Source: Phytopseudomonas argentinensis
Lineage (GTDB): Bacteria; Pseudomonadota; Gammaproteobacteria; Pseudomonadales; Pseudomonadaceae
Assembly: GCF_900113905.1 (NCBI RefSeq)
Contig: NZ_FORC01000001.1
Coordinates: 1,176,060-1,240,059 of the forward strand
Direction: 5' to 3'
Length of the DNA: 64,000 bases
Shown here: piece by piece, positions 53,124 through 61,938 of the stretch
Numbering within the stretch: position 1 is the first letter of the stretch
Layout: each line of letters opens with the position of its first letter
Notes under the pieces: generated by a model
Told to the model about the DNA's origin: nothing
Databases searched by the model: none
The model's input: only the letters and a program-made list of their open reading frames with translations
Translations under genes and position numbers: made by a program

Positions 53124-55328
53124 ATGTCGAGTCGCCCGCCCTACCCGTTCCGCACCTGCCTGACCATCCTGCTGCTTGGTCCTGCGCTTGCCAGTGCAGA
53201 AATGCTGCAGCTGGAAAAGACCACGATTAGTGCAACCCGCAGCGAACAACCTGTCGATGCCGTCCCCAGTACCGTGACCGTACTGACCGGGCAGGATATC
53301 GACCGCCAGAACGTGAAGAACATCCGCGATCTGGTGCGTTACGAGCCTGGGGTGTCGGTCAGCGGAACGGGCAGCCGCTTTGGCCTGGCGGGCTTCACCA
53401 TTCGCGGCATCGGCGGCAATCGTATCCTCACCCAGGTGGATGGCGTGCCGGTGCCGGACGCCTTCGCCTTCGGGCCCTTCCTCGACGCGCGGCGCAACTA
53501 CGTCGACCCGGACACCCTCAAGCGCGTGGAGATCATCCGCGGCCCGGCCAGCTCGCTGTACGGCAGCGATGCGATTGGCGGCGCAGTCAGCTTCATGACC
53601 AAGGATGCCGCCGACTACCTGGAAGCCGGCAATGACGCCTATGCCCGCCTGAAAACCGGTTACGACGGCGCCGACGACAGCTGGTCGCGCAGTGCCACGC
53701 TTGCCGCACGTCTGGGCCAGGTCGACGGCCTGCTGCACCTGGGCCGCCGCGATGGCCAGGCGCTCGACACCTTTGGCGGCCGAAGCGGGATTGGAGCCGC
53801 GCGCGAAGAGGCCAACCATCAGGATTATCAGGCCAACAACCTGCTCGCCAAGCTCGGCTGGGATTACCTCGACGAGGATCGGCTGCAGCTGACCTACGAA
53901 CGCTATGAAGACGATGCAGATACCCAGGTGCTCAGCGAATACAGCAGCACGGCTACAGTGCGCACCTCCGACGCCACCGATAACACCGATCGCCAGCGCC
54001 TCAGCCTGCAGCACAACTTCGCCTTGGATACCGCCATCGCCGACGGCGCCGAATGGCAGCTGAGTTATCAGCAAAGCCAGATTCGCCAACGCACCTACCA
54101 GCAGCGTTTCAGCGCTGGTGCCTTGCGTGAGCGCAACCGCGACTCGACCTATGAGGAAGATCTCTGGGCCTTCAATGCCAAGCTCGACAAGGCCTTCGAT
54201 ACCGGACCGGCGAGCCACCACCTGATCTACGGCGTTGACCTCAAGCGCCTGGAAAGCAGCGACCTGCGCAAGGGCCGCGAAGTATTCGTCAGCAGCGGCC
54301 TGCCGGTTCCGGCAATCCCTGGCGATGAAAGCTTCCCGCTCAGCGATTTCCCGGACCCGACGTCGACCGAATATGCGTTCTTCGTGCAGGACAGCATCGA
54401 TATCGGCCGCTGGACCCTGCTGCCCGGCTTGCGCTACGACCACTACGAGATGAAGCCGGAGGTGACGCAACACTACCTGAACAGTCAGCCGATCAACCGC
54501 AACCCGGCCGATTACCGCGACGAGGCCATTTCACCGAAGCTCGGCATCACCTACCGCATCGACGACGCCCATAGCGTATATGGCCAGTATGCCGCGGGCT
54601 TCCGCGCGCCGAACCCGGTGGATATCTTTGGCGAGTTCATCAACTTCGCCCGTAATTACCAGACCATCGCCAACCCCGGCCTCAAGCCGGAAACCAGTGA
54701 TAGTTATGAAGTCGGCCTACGCGGGCAGTATGCAGCCGGCGCCTTTGGTATCGCCCTGTTCTACAACCGCTACGACGATTTCATCGAGCAGGTGACCTTG
54801 GCCAATGACCCCACCGGGGCCGGGCGCATGACCTTCCAGTACCAGAACCTCGATCGGGTCACCATACGCGGCGCGGAAGCTCGCGGTGAATTGCTGCTGG
54901 ACAGCCTTGGCATGCCGGCTGGCAGCCACCTGCGCAGCGCCATCGCCTATGCCCGCGGCAAGGACGAAGCGAGCGGCCAGCCGATCAACAGCATCGACCC
55001 GCTCAAGGCGGTGCTGGGCCTTGGCTACGATGCACCAAGCGGACGCTTTGGCGGCGAGCTGACCTGGACAGTGGCGGCCGCCAAGAAACGCGTCGATCAA
55101 ACGCAGATCGCCAACCAGTTCGAACCCTCGGGCTACGGCACGCTGGATCTCAGTGCTTACTGGAATATCGGCTCCGGCGTATCGGTCAATGCCGGCCTGT
55201 TCAACCTGACGGACAAGCAATACTGGCAATGGGGCGACGTGCGCAGCCTTAGCGAAAACAACCAGAGCCTTGGCCGTTACGCCCAGCCTGGCCGCCACGC
55301 GGCCTTCAATGTGGTCTGGGAAATCTGA
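53124..55328 (+). CDS. phuR: TonB-dependent haem/haemoglobin receptor
   Basis: The 734-residue outer membrane receptor has a signal peptide (PFRTCLTILLLGPALASA), a TonB-box-like LEKTTISATR, a plug domain (IRDLVRYEPGVSVSGTGSRFGLAGFTIRGIGGNRILTQVDGVPVPD, RVEIIRGPASSLYGSDAIGGAVSF) and a 22-strand barrel. The haem-receptor FRAP motif occurs in GFRAPNPVDIFGEF, followed by NPGLKPETSDSYE and a C-terminal barrel strand ending in Ile. The ATG follows AAGGAG. It is divergent from phuSTUVW, the Pseudomonas phu arrangement. Confidence 0.95.
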   Translation: MSSRPPYPFRTCLTILLLGPALASAEMLQLEKTTISATRSEQPVDAVPSTVTVLTGQDIDRQNVKNIRDLVRYEPGVSVSGTGSRFGLAGFTIRGIGGNRILTQVDGVPVPDAFAFGPFLDARRNYVDPDTLKRVEIIRGPASSLYGSDAIGGAVSFMTKDAADYLEAGNDAYARLKTGYDGADDSWSRSATLAARLGQVDGLLHLGRRDGQALDTFGGRSGIGAAREEANHQDYQANNLLAKLGWDYLDEDRLQLTYERYEDDADTQVLSEYSSTATVRTSDATDNTDRQRLSLQHNFALDTAIADGAEWQLSYQQSQIRQRTYQQRFSAGALRERNRDSTYEEDLWAFNAKLDKAFDTGPASHHLIYGVDLKRLESSDLRKGREVFVSSGLPVPAIPGDESFPLSDFPDPTSTEYAFFVQDSIDIGRWTLLPGLRYDHYEMKPEVTQHYLNSQPINRNPADYRDEAISPKLGITYRIDDAHSVYGQYAAGFRAPNPVDIFGEFINFARNYQTIANPGLKPETSDSYEVGLRGQYAAGAFGIALFYNRYDDFIEQVTLANDPTGAGRMTFQYQNLDRVTIRGAEARGELLLDSLGMPAGSHLRSAIAYARGKDEASGQPINSIDPLKAVLGLGYDAPSGRFGGELTWTVAAAKKRVDQTQIANQFEPSGYGTLDLSAYWNIGSGVSVNAGLFNLTDKQYWQWGDVRSLSENNQSLGRYAQPGRHAAFNVVWEI

Positions 55329-55361
55329 GCGGGCACGCGCCCCTTCCATCGCCAGGCCGAT

Positions 55362-55376
55362 GGGGGATAATCCCCC
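55362..55376. terminator. Palindrome between phuR and the Rieske gene
   Basis: GGGGGAT-A-ATCCCCC is a perfect palindrome, nested within CAGGCC..CAGGCCTGG direct repeats. No T-run follows, so termination would be weak; the embedded GATAAT could also serve as a -10 element for the next gene. Confidence 0.4.
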
Positions 55377-55395
55377 GTCAGGCCTGGAGACTCCG

Positions 55396-55713
55396 ATGAT
55401 CCGTCTATGCGCCCCCCATGAGCTACCGGAAGCTCAGAGCCGGGGCTTCTGTATTGAAGACCTGCAACTGTTCGCCGTTCGCAAGGAGGGTGAGGTGTTC
55501 GTGTACCGCAACCGCTGCCCGCACCGAGGCGTGCCGCTGGAATGGCAGGCCGACCAGTTTCTCGACCCCAGCGCCAGCCTGATCCAGTGCGCCCGGCATG
55601 GCGCGCTGTTTCTGATCGAGTCCGGCGAGTGCGTGGCGGGGCCGTGCGAAGGCGAAGCGCTGCACGCAATCGACTGCCGAGAGGATGGCGAGGGAATCTG
55701 GGTCGACCTGTGA
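55396..55713 (+). CDS. Single-domain Rieske [2Fe-2S] protein
   Basis: The 105-residue protein has the Rieske cluster motifs NRCPHRGVPL (CxH, near residue 41) and IQCARHGALF (CxxH, near residue 65) in a small ferredoxin-like domain. No oxygenase or reductase gene adjoins it. Such stand-alone Rieske ferredoxins often sit next to sfsA and the aminotransferase in pseudomonads; function unknown. The ATG is 67 bases after phuR. Confidence 0.85.
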   Translation: MIRLCAPHELPEAQSRGFCIEDLQLFAVRKEGEVFVYRNRCPHRGVPLEWQADQFLDPSASLIQCARHGALFLIESGECVAGPCEGEALHAIDCREDGEGIWVDL

Positions 55714-55729
55714 AAACGGGTGTTCGCCG

Positions 55730-56440
55730 TTACGTCAGCAGCACATCCAGGCGTCGTATTACCTCGATGCCCTGCGGCGAGATATCCACGCCATAGGCCA
55801 GCACCTCGACGCCCGCGCTCACCGCTTCAGCCAGAGCCGCCGCGTAGGCCGGGTCGATCTCCCGGGCAGGCCGCACCGCCTCGATACCCGACAGGTTCAC
55901 GCAATACAGTTGCACGGCGCGCACGCCGCTGCGCGCCAGGGCCGCCAGCTCGCGCAGGTGCTTGGCGCCGCGCTCGGTGCGCGCGTCGGGAAAGGCGGCC
56001 ACGGCGCTGTCGGCGAAGCCCAGGGTCACGCTCTTCACTTCGACGAAGGCCACGCCGCTGGCGTATTCGAGACAGAAATCCACCCGGCTGCGCTCCACGC
56101 CGTAAGGCACTTCACGGCGCAAGGCGCTGAAACCCGCGAGTTCAGGAATTCGCCCGGCACGTAGCGCTTCTTCCACCAGGCCATTGGCCCGTGCCGTGTT
56201 GATACAGGCCAGCCGCCCATGGGGCGTTTCGCCGACCTCCCAGGTGCCCGGCAGCTTGCGCTTGGGATCATCGGAGCGGCTGAACCACACCCGGCAGCCC
56301 TCGCTCATGCAGTTGAGCATCGAGCCGGTGTTCGGGCAGTGAATGGTCAGGCGTTCGCCCGAGGCGGTTTCGATATCGGCGAGAAAGCGCTTGTAGCGCC
56401 GCAGCAGACGGGCCTCTTCGAGGGGTGGATCAAACTGCAT
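55730..56440 (-). CDS. sfsA: Sugar fermentation stimulation protein SfsA
   Basis: The 236-residue protein has an N-terminal OB-like domain ([38 protein letters not shown]) and a nuclease-like C-terminal domain ([39 protein letters not shown]) with the D-(E/D)xK pattern. SfsA was linked to maltose metabolism in E. coli; its true role is unsettled. It overlaps the upstream aminotransferase by 11 bases on the same strand. Confidence 0.95.
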   Translation of the reverse strand: MQFDPPLEEARLLRRYKRFLADIETASGERLTIHCPNTGSMLNCMSEGCRVWFSRSDDPKRKLPGTWEVGETPHGRLACINTARANGLVEEALRAGRIPELAGFSALRREVPYGVERSRVDFCLEYASGVAFVEVKSVTLGFADSAVAAFPDARTERGAKHLRELAALARSGVRAVQLYCVNLSGIEAVRPAREIDPAYAAALAEAVSAGVEVLAYGVDISPQGIEVIRRLDVLLT

Positions 56441-57611
56441 GGGGCTGCCAACGCTTCAGGCCGCGGGCAATCCGTGCAACCGCTTCTTCCAGGCGCGGCA
56501 GGCTCTGGGTATAGGCGAAACGCACATGGTGGCTGGCCTTGTAATGACCGAAGTCCAGGCCCGGCGTGAAGGCCACGTGCTCGGTTTCCAGGAAATGCTG
56601 GCAGAAGGCATAGGCATCACCGCCAAAGGCGCTGACGTCGGCATACAGATAGAAGGCGCCCTCGGGCTCGACGGCAATGCCGAAGCCCAGCTCGCGCAAC
56701 GCCGGCAGCAGGAAATCGCGGCGCTCGGCAAAGGCGGCGCGACGTTCTTCGAAGATGGCCATCGACTCCGGCTGGAAGCAGGCCAGCGCGGCATGCTGGG
56801 CCATGCTCGGCGCGCTGATGTAGAGGTTCTGCGCCAGCTTCTCCAGGTCCGCCACCGCCGCCTCGGGCGCCACCAGCCAGCCCAGGCGCCAACCGGTCAT
56901 GCCGAAGTACTTGGAGAAGCTGTTGAGCACGAACGCTTCGTCATCCACCTCCAGCACGCTGCTGGCGTCCACGCCGTAGGTCAGGCCGTGGTAGATCTCG
57001 TCGACCACCATATGCCCGCCACGGGCTTTCAGCGCCTGGGACAAGGCCGCGAGCTCGGCGGCGCTCAACAACGTGCCGGTCGGGTTGGCCGGCGAGGCGA
57101 GCAAGGCGCCGACGCTGTCGTCATTCCAGTGCTCGGCAACCGTTTCCGGTGTGAGCTGATAACGCTGCTCGGGGCCGACCGGTACCAGCTGCGCCGCCCC
57201 TTCGACCAGGCGCAGAAAGTGGCGATTGCACGGGTAGCCCGGATCGGCCAGCAGCCAGTGCTTGCCAGGGTCGACCAACAGGCTGGCGGCCAGCAGCAAG
57301 GCACCAGAGCCGCCTGGCGTGATGAGAATGCGCTGGGGGTCTATGCTCAGCCGATAGCGCCGGGCGTAGAAGCCGGCAATCGCCTCGCGCAGCGCCGGCA
57401 GCCCACGCGCCGCGGTATATCGAGTATGGCCGGCAGCCAGGGCCGCCTGGCCAGCGGCAACGATGGGCGCGGCAGTGGTGAAGTCCGGCTCGCCGATCTC
57501 CAGGTGGATGACGTCATGGCCTTCGGCCTGCAACTGATTGGCACGGGCCAGCAAGGCCATCACGTGGAAAGGTTCGATCGCGCGGCTGCGGGCGCTGTAA
57601 GGCTGTGCCAT
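56430..57611 (-). CDS. Pyridoxal-phosphate-dependent aminotransferase (class I/II)
   Basis: The 393-residue protein is a fold-type I aminotransferase: [34 protein letters not shown] N-terminal region, [10 protein letters not shown], the Asp/Tyr pair in [11 protein letters not shown], and the cofactor Lys in [17 protein letters not shown] near residue 235. It uses an amino acid/2-oxo acid pair that cannot be fixed from sequence; aspartate/aromatic-type activity is likely. In Pseudomonas it lies between sfsA and dksA, as here. Confidence 0.92.
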   Translation of the reverse strand: MAQPYSARSRAIEPFHVMALLARANQLQAEGHDVIHLEIGEPDFTTAAPIVAAGQAALAAGHTRYTAARGLPALREAIAGFYARRYRLSIDPQRILITPGGSGALLLAASLLVDPGKHWLLADPGYPCNRHFLRLVEGAAQLVPVGPEQRYQLTPETVAEHWNDDSVGALLASPANPTGTLLSAAELAALSQALKARGGHMVVDEIYHGLTYGVDASSVLEVDDEAFVLNSFSKYFGMTGWRLGWLVAPEAAVADLEKLAQNLYISAPSMAQHAALACFQPESMAIFEERRAAFAERRDFLLPALRELGFGIAVEPEGAFYLYADVSAFGGDAYAFCQHFLETEHVAFTPGLDFGHYKASHHVRFAYTQSLPRLEEAVARIARGLKRWQPHAV

Positions 57612-57928
57612 GGGATTGCCTTGAGAAACGATAAAGGTGGAATTGTATCAGCGGTGCCCTGTCATACCGTGCCAACGCACCACTGAAATACGTGTTTACA
57701 TTGCGATTGCAGGCACCCTGCGCCAGGGCATGGGGTGGCTCATCGGGCCCACCGCGAAGCCCTGGCGGGGCCGGCTCGAAACCAGACGCACAACCGCGAC
57801 ATCCGGGAGTGGCGCGGCTTGTGTCGATCTGGTAAGTTCGCCCGCTTGCAGTCGCAGGGCCGTTATTGTAAACGGCAACGGACACATTCCCTGCGCAGTG
57901 GATTAGAGAGAGTGAGAGGCGGTCATCC
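57612..57928. other. Divergent spacer between aminotransferase and dksA
   Basis: No gene is supported. The stretch should hold the dksA promoter; a CCGTT-ATTGTA-AACGG inverted repeat lies about 60 bases before the dksA ATG, with TTGCAG 14 bases upstream as a possible -35. Evidence for a specific start point is weak. The left part shows nothing distinct. Confidence 0.4.
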
Positions 57929-58372
57929 ATGCCCACCAAAGCAAAAGCTACAAACGGCCAATTGATTCGTGGCTTCGAACCCTACAAGGAAACCAAGGGC
58001 GAGGAGTACATGAGCGAGGCGATGCGCGCCCACTTCACCAGTATCCTGAACAAATGGAAGCTGGAGCTGATGCAGGAAGTCGATCGTACCGTGCACCATA
58101 TGCAGGACGAAGCGGCCAACTTCCCGGATCCAGCCGACCGCGCCAGCCAGGAAGAAGAATTCAGCCTGGAGCTGCGTGCCCGTGATCGTGAGCGCAAGCT
58201 GATCAAGAAGATCGACGAGACGCTGCAGCTGATCGAAGACGAAGACTACGGCTGGTGCGATTCCTGTGGTGTCGAGATCGGTATCCGTCGCCTGGAAGCC
58301 CGCCCTACCGCCACCCTGTGCATCGATTGCAAGACCCTGGCGGAAATCAAGGAAAAACAGGTCGGCTCCTGA
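57929..58372 (+). CDS. dksA: RNA polymerase-binding transcription factor DksA
   Basis: DksA works with ppGpp in the RNA polymerase secondary channel to adjust rRNA and amino-acid promoters. The 147-residue protein has the coiled-coil arms with the tip motif DPADRA (near residues 70-75) and a four-Cys zinc finger, CDSCG..CIDC, near 114-138. It is the classical four-Cys form, not the zinc-independent paralogue DksA2. The ATG at 57929 follows GAGAGG. Confidence 0.97.
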   Translation: MPTKAKATNGQLIRGFEPYKETKGEEYMSEAMRAHFTSILNKWKLELMQEVDRTVHHMQDEAANFPDPADRASQEEEFSLELRARDRERKLIKKIDETLQLIEDEDYGWCDSCGVEIGIRRLEARPTATLCIDCKTLAEIKEKQVGS

Positions 58373-58384
58373 GTCGATCAACAG

Positions 58385-58408
58385 ACGGGGCGCTTAGGCG
58401 CCCCGTTT
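58385..58408 (+). terminator. Terminator after dksA
   Basis: ACGGGGCGC-TTAG-GCGCCCCGT is a 9-bp stem followed by TTTCGTTT. It lies 12 bases after the dksA stop and would uncouple gluQ, at least in part. Confidence 0.8.
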
Positions 58409-58434
58409 CGTTTCGCCCGTTTGAACGCCCCGCC

Positions 58435-59322
58435 ATGCCAAACTCCCCCTATATCGGTCGCTTCGCCCCAACCCCCAGTGGCTACCTGCACTTCGGCTCG
58501 CTGGTCGCTGCCCTCGCCTCCTATCTCGATGCCCGTTCCGTCGGCGGCCGCTGGCTGCTGCGCATGGAAGATCTCGACCCGCCGCGGGAAGTCCCCGGTG
58601 CCCAGGCCGCCATCCTGCAGACCCTGGAGCGCTATGGCCTGCACTGGGACGGTGAACTGGTACGCCAGAGCGAGCGCCACGACGAATATGAAGCGCTGGT
58701 ACAGCGCCTGTTCGACCAGGGCCTGGCCTACGCCTGCACTTGCTCGCGCAAGCAGCTCGAGGGCAGCGGCGGTATCTACCCGGGCTACTGCGCCAATGCC
58801 GGCCACAGTCGCCACGACGCGGCGATCCGCCTGCGGGTGCCACAACTGACCTACCGCTTCAATGATCGGGTGCAGGGTGAATACAGCCAGCACCTGGGCC
58901 GTGAGGTCGGCGACTTCGTCATCCGTCGTCGTGATGGCCTGTACGCCTACCAGCTCGCCGTGGTGCTCGATGACGCCTGGCAGGGCATCAACAATGTGGT
59001 GCGCGGCGCCGACCTGCTCGACTCGACGCCGCGCCAGCTCTACCTGCAGGAGCTGCTGGGTTTCTCCCAGCCGCGTTACCTGCATGTTCCGCTGATCATC
59101 CAGCCCGACGGCCACAAGCTCGGCAAGTCCTATCGTTCGCCCCCCTTGCCCGGCGACCAGGCTACGCCGCTGCTGCTGCGTGCCCTGCGCGCCCTGGGTC
59201 AGCCCACACCGAGTGAGCTGGCCGACGCCAGCGCCGAAGAACTGTTGCGCTGGAGTGCGGCCCGCTGGGATGCAGACCTTATTCCGCGGACTCGCAACCT
59301 GGCGGAAAGCCAATTGCGCTGA
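58435..59322 (+). CDS. gluQ: Glutamyl-Q tRNA(Asp) synthetase
   Basis: GluQ-RS attaches glutamate to queuosine in the anticodon loop of tRNA(Asp). The 295-residue protein is a truncated GluRS: the HIGH-like motif in PSGYLHFGSLVAAL (residues 13-26), LLRMEDLDPPREV, a four-Cys-type zinc site in YACTCSRKQL and YPGYC, and the KMSKS-equivalent GHKLGKS near residue 228. The anticodon-binding domain is missing, as expected. The dksA-gluQ link is conserved. Confidence 0.95.
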   Translation: MPNSPYIGRFAPTPSGYLHFGSLVAALASYLDARSVGGRWLLRMEDLDPPREVPGAQAAILQTLERYGLHWDGELVRQSERHDEYEALVQRLFDQGLAYACTCSRKQLEGSGGIYPGYCANAGHSRHDAAIRLRVPQLTYRFNDRVQGEYSQHLGREVGDFVIRRRDGLYAYQLAVVLDDAWQGINNVVRGADLLDSTPRQLYLQELLGFSQPRYLHVPLIIQPDGHKLGKSYRSPPLPGDQATPLLLRALRALGQPTPSELADASAEELLRWSAARWDADLIPRTRNLAESQLR

Positions 59323-59374
59323 GCGCTGCTAACGGGCAGCCTTGCGCCCCCACCGACACCATCAGGATTCCGCC

Positions 59375-59908
59375 ATGCGCGTCCAGCTCGAAGAACTCAT
59401 CGGCAAAATCAGCTCGGGCTGCCTGCCACAGGCCGAAATCACCCGCATCGCCGACGAAGCGGCCCAGGCCTATGCCGATCCCGCCGCCTTCCTGGCCGCC
59501 AACCCGGACATCAATTACGACGACAGCTTTCCCATTCCCCTGGGCGAGTGGATGGTGGTCGGCAACCTGCCCGACACCGTGCTGTTCCAGGCCGACAGCT
59601 ACGAAGAGCTGTTCAGCCAGATCACTGGCTCGTTCGGCCCTGAAGTGAACTTCGTGCTCACCGCCAAGCAGCTCAAGAAGGTCGAGCCGCTCAAGGCGCT
59701 CAATCGCATTCAGGTGCAGCTCGGTAGCCTTTCCAAGGAAACCCAGGGTTATACGCTGGTCGATTTCAGCGAGCCGCTGGATGACGAACTGCAGGCCGTG
59801 CTGGTTTACACCAGTGACCTGCCGCGGGTGCTGGAGCTGGCAGTCGAAGTAGGTATCTACGCGGCGCCGGCCTACGAAGCGCTCAAGGCGGCGCAGGCCG
59901 AACAGTGA
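59375..59908 (+). CDS. Conserved hypothetical protein
   Basis: The 177-residue acidic protein opens MRVQLEELIGKISSGCLPQAEITRIADEAAQAYADPAAFLAANPDINYDDSFP and has no signal peptide or membrane segment. I recognise no catalytic motif. The strings IPLGEWMVVGNLPDTVLFQADSYEELFSQI and LVDFSEPLDDELQAVLVYTSD suggest an alpha/beta fold. It follows gluQ by 52 bases on the same strand and may be cotranscribed. The first ATG with homology-like content is at 59375; the frame opens slightly earlier. Confidence 0.75.
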   Translation: MRVQLEELIGKISSGCLPQAEITRIADEAAQAYADPAAFLAANPDINYDDSFPIPLGEWMVVGNLPDTVLFQADSYEELFSQITGSFGPEVNFVLTAKQLKKVEPLKALNRIQVQLGSLSKETQGYTLVDFSEPLDDELQAVLVYTSDLPRVLELAVEVGIYAAPAYEALKAAQAEQ

Positions 59909-59962
59909 GTGCGGCCCACCCCTAGGGCTGCATCACGCTTGAGGAGGCCCCCGGTATCGCAT

Positions 59963-59988
59963 CGCGCGACCCGGCCCAGGGTCGCGCG
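59963..59988. terminator. Hairpin between the hypothetical gene and the lipase gene
   Basis: CGCGCGACCC-GGCCCA-GGGTCGCGCG is a perfect 10-bp stem between convergent genes. It lacks a strong T-run on either side, so its role as terminator is only likely. Confidence 0.5.
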
Positions 59989-60002
59989 TTCGCACAGCCG
60001 CG

Positions 60003-60893
60003 TTACAGACCGGCCTCGTGCAGGCGGCGTAGGTGCTCGATATACAGGCTGATCGGGTCGACACCCTCGCCGACCCGGCCAAACTGCTGGTTGACGATAT
60101 CCAAATGGTCGAGCGGATAGTCGTCGCGGATTACCTTGCCAAGGTGCGAACTGACCCGCCCGACCATGCCATCGCACTGCCCGGCCTCGCGCACGAAGGT
60201 GCGGGCGAAGCGTCGGCAGAACCAGTTCGACAGATCCTTGCGATTGCCGCCCGCGTCGGTGATACCGGGCTGCAAGGTGCCGGACCAGGAGTAGTAGCGC
60301 ACGCCGTTGACCTCCTCCGGCCCCTCTTCGCCCCAGGCCGAGGGCAAGCCTTGCGGGTACTGATGGTTGAAGATGCCCACACCCTCGGAGGTCAGCGAGC
60401 GGTGGGCGGCGATGGCATTTATCGGCATCGTCGCACCGCGCGCACCGCTGTCCACCAGGGTGAACAGCCGCGCCAGCATATGGGTGCCCAGGCGCAGCAG
60501 CAGGCTACTCAGGCTGTTCGAGGCGTACTTGCGTTCCAGGTGATCGGCCAGTTCCGAGCCCTGATGGGGGCCCGCCACGGAAGTGACCGAAGCGACCCAT
60601 TCCGGTCGGTGCGCGGCGGCATAACGGCACACCAGCGCACCCTGGCTGTGACCGATCAGGTGCACCTTTTCCGCCCCACTGCGCCGACGCGCCTCGGCGA
60701 TCTGCAGCACCAACTGCTCGCCGCGCAGTTCGGTGGCGTGCACCGGCGACAGGCGTGCTGGGTAAACGTCCACGCCCTGGTTACGCAACGCGGTGGTGAT
60801 GCCATACCAGTATTCGAAACCGAACAGGCTGACAAAACCCAGCATGCCGGGAACTAAAACCAGTGGATACTGGGGAACTGCACGATGACCCAT
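60003..60893 (-). CDS. Triacylglycerol lipase-family alpha/beta hydrolase without a signal peptide
   Basis: The 296-residue protein aligns with family I Pseudomonas lipases: PLVLVPGMLGFVSLFGFEYWYGI, the nucleophile elbow LIGHSQGALVCRYAA (Ser near residue 80), ATSV-like VTSVAGPHQGSELAD, the catalytic Asp in CDGMVGRVSSHLGKVI and His in PLDHLDIVNQ. Unlike secreted LipA/LipC it starts directly with MGHRAVPQYP and has no signal peptide, and no Lif foldase gene is adjacent. I prefer the ATG at 60893, six bases after GGAG; another ATG lies four codons upstream. Confidence 0.88.
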   Translation of the reverse strand: MGHRAVPQYPLVLVPGMLGFVSLFGFEYWYGITTALRNQGVDVYPARLSPVHATELRGEQLVLQIAEARRRSGAEKVHLIGHSQGALVCRYAAAHRPEWVASVTSVAGPHQGSELADHLERKYASNSLSSLLLRLGTHMLARLFTLVDSGARGATMPINAIAAHRSLTSEGVGIFNHQYPQGLPSAWGEEGPEEVNGVRYYSWSGTLQPGITDAGGNRKDLSNWFCRRFARTFVREAGQCDGMVGRVSSHLGKVIRDDYPLDHLDIVNQQFGRVGEGVDPISLYIEHLRRLHEAGL

Positions 60894-61053
60894 TTCAGTC
60901 TCCATTGGGGCGTTACCCTGACCAGGCCCTGGTCAAGCGCAACGCACATCATGACCGTCGATGGCCACTATCGAGCCGTTCGACTTCTTCCCTGACTGCC
61001 TCGGCCCTAGCATGGTTCCGTGAAGCAACAAATGCCCAGAGACGAGGTACACC

Positions 61054-61188
61054 ATGAAAGCCCTGACCATTGCCCTGCTACTGAGCCTGATGAGCGCGCA
61101 GGCACTGGCACTGCCCAGTCGCCACCCGGCGCCTATTCTGGGCGAGGCTATCGACAGCAGCCAACTGCAAGCCGACTTCGCCCAGTAG
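61054..61188 (+). CDS. Small secreted peptide, 44 residues
   Basis: The reading frame is MKALTIALLLSLMSAQALA followed by 25 residues, LPSRHPAPILGEAIDSSQLQ then ADFAQ, and a TAG stop. The first part is a textbook signal peptide with an ALA cleavage site. GAGG stands at a normal distance before the ATG. The mature peptide would be about 25 residues, without Cys. Function is unknown. It lies divergent from the lipase gene and 119 bases upstream of osmE. Confidence 0.6.
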   Translation: MKALTIALLLSLMSAQALALPSRHPAPILGEAIDSSQLQADFAQ

Positions 61189-61307
61189 CGCCATGCGCTA
61201 GTTGGGCACGCGAACGAGGTTGCATCTGCCCTTGCGATTTAAGCCGAACTTAATTACCTGGCCCAGGCTCAGAAAAATGGTCTGGTTCATCACAAGGGAA
61301 ATTAACC

Positions 61308-61661
61308 ATGTTCAAGCAAAGCCTGGGTGCTGCATGCGTATTGGCCGTTCTGACCGGTTGTGCCGGCAAGCCTGAAAATCCGGTCGACCACATCACCTTC
61401 CGCAACGAGCCGCTGGTCAAGCAGGTCGAGAAGGACATGACCAAGTCCACCGTCCTGGAGCTGGGCGGCCCACCCTCTACGGAAATCAATCGCACCGTGG
61501 CGCCGGGCACCTGCAACAACTACATCCTCAACAAGGATGGCAAGGAGCAGCCCTACTACGTCGCATTCAACTCCGCTGACCGCGTGGAAAGCAAAGGCTT
61601 CCTGACCTGCGAGCAGATGGAAATCAACGCGCGCGAACGCGCCCGTGGCAACGGCATCTGA
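61308..61661 (+). CDS. osmE: Osmotically inducible lipoprotein OsmE
   Basis: The 117-residue precursor has a lipoprotein signal with lipobox LTGC (Cys near residue 18) and a BamE/SmpA-like domain: LVKQVEKDMTKSTVLELGGPPSTEINRTVAPGTCNNYILNKDGKEQPYYVAFNSADRVESKGFLTCEQMEINARER. Two Cys residues (GTCNNY and LTCEQ) could pair in the periplasm. OsmE homologues are induced by osmotic stress. It is followed by a clear terminator. Confidence 0.9.
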   Translation: MFKQSLGAACVLAVLTGCAGKPENPVDHITFRNEPLVKQVEKDMTKSTVLELGGPPSTEINRTVAPGTCNNYILNKDGKEQPYYVAFNSADRVESKGFLTCEQMEINARERARGNGI

Positions 61662-61680
61662 TTGCCGCCAGCCGGAAATG

Positions 61681-61715
61681 AAAAATGCCCGCCTCCTAGG
61701 AGAGCGGGCATTTTT
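61681..61715. terminator. Terminator after osmE
   Basis: AAAAATGCCCGC and GCGGGCATTTTT form a 12-bp stem around a CTCCTAGGAGA loop that is itself palindromic. It can work from both sides. Confidence 0.9.
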
Positions 61716-61724
61716 ATATCCACC

Positions 61725-61938
61725 AAAACCTGCTTATGACCTTGCGAGCTAAAGCGCTGCAAGGCAAAAGCAGGCGAGGAAGCGGTCGGGGTCGCGGACG
61801 AGTGTGCTGTAGCCCACTCACATTACTCGCTTCGCTCGCTCCTTCGTAGCCGCACTAAAGTGCGTTAGCCGCAAGCGGCTTTCCGAGCCTCTTTTTAACG
61901 CAGCAGCGCCGAAGCGCAGCTGGTCATAAGCAGGTTTT
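61725..61938 (-). repeat. Long palindromic repeat, copy 4 (behind cysNC)
   Basis: The ends AAAACCTGCTTATGACC are perfect inverted repeats of 17 bases, and the right end abuts the cysNC TAA stop. The core again has GCAAGGCAAAAGCAGGCGAG, GAAGCGG, TTTCCGAGCC and TTTTTAACGCAGCAGCGCCG. At 214 bases it is longer than the others because about 80 bases of extra, partly palindromic sequence (GTAGCCGCAC..GTGCGTTAGCCGC type) lie in the centre. Orientation matches copies 2 and 3. Confidence 0.85.
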
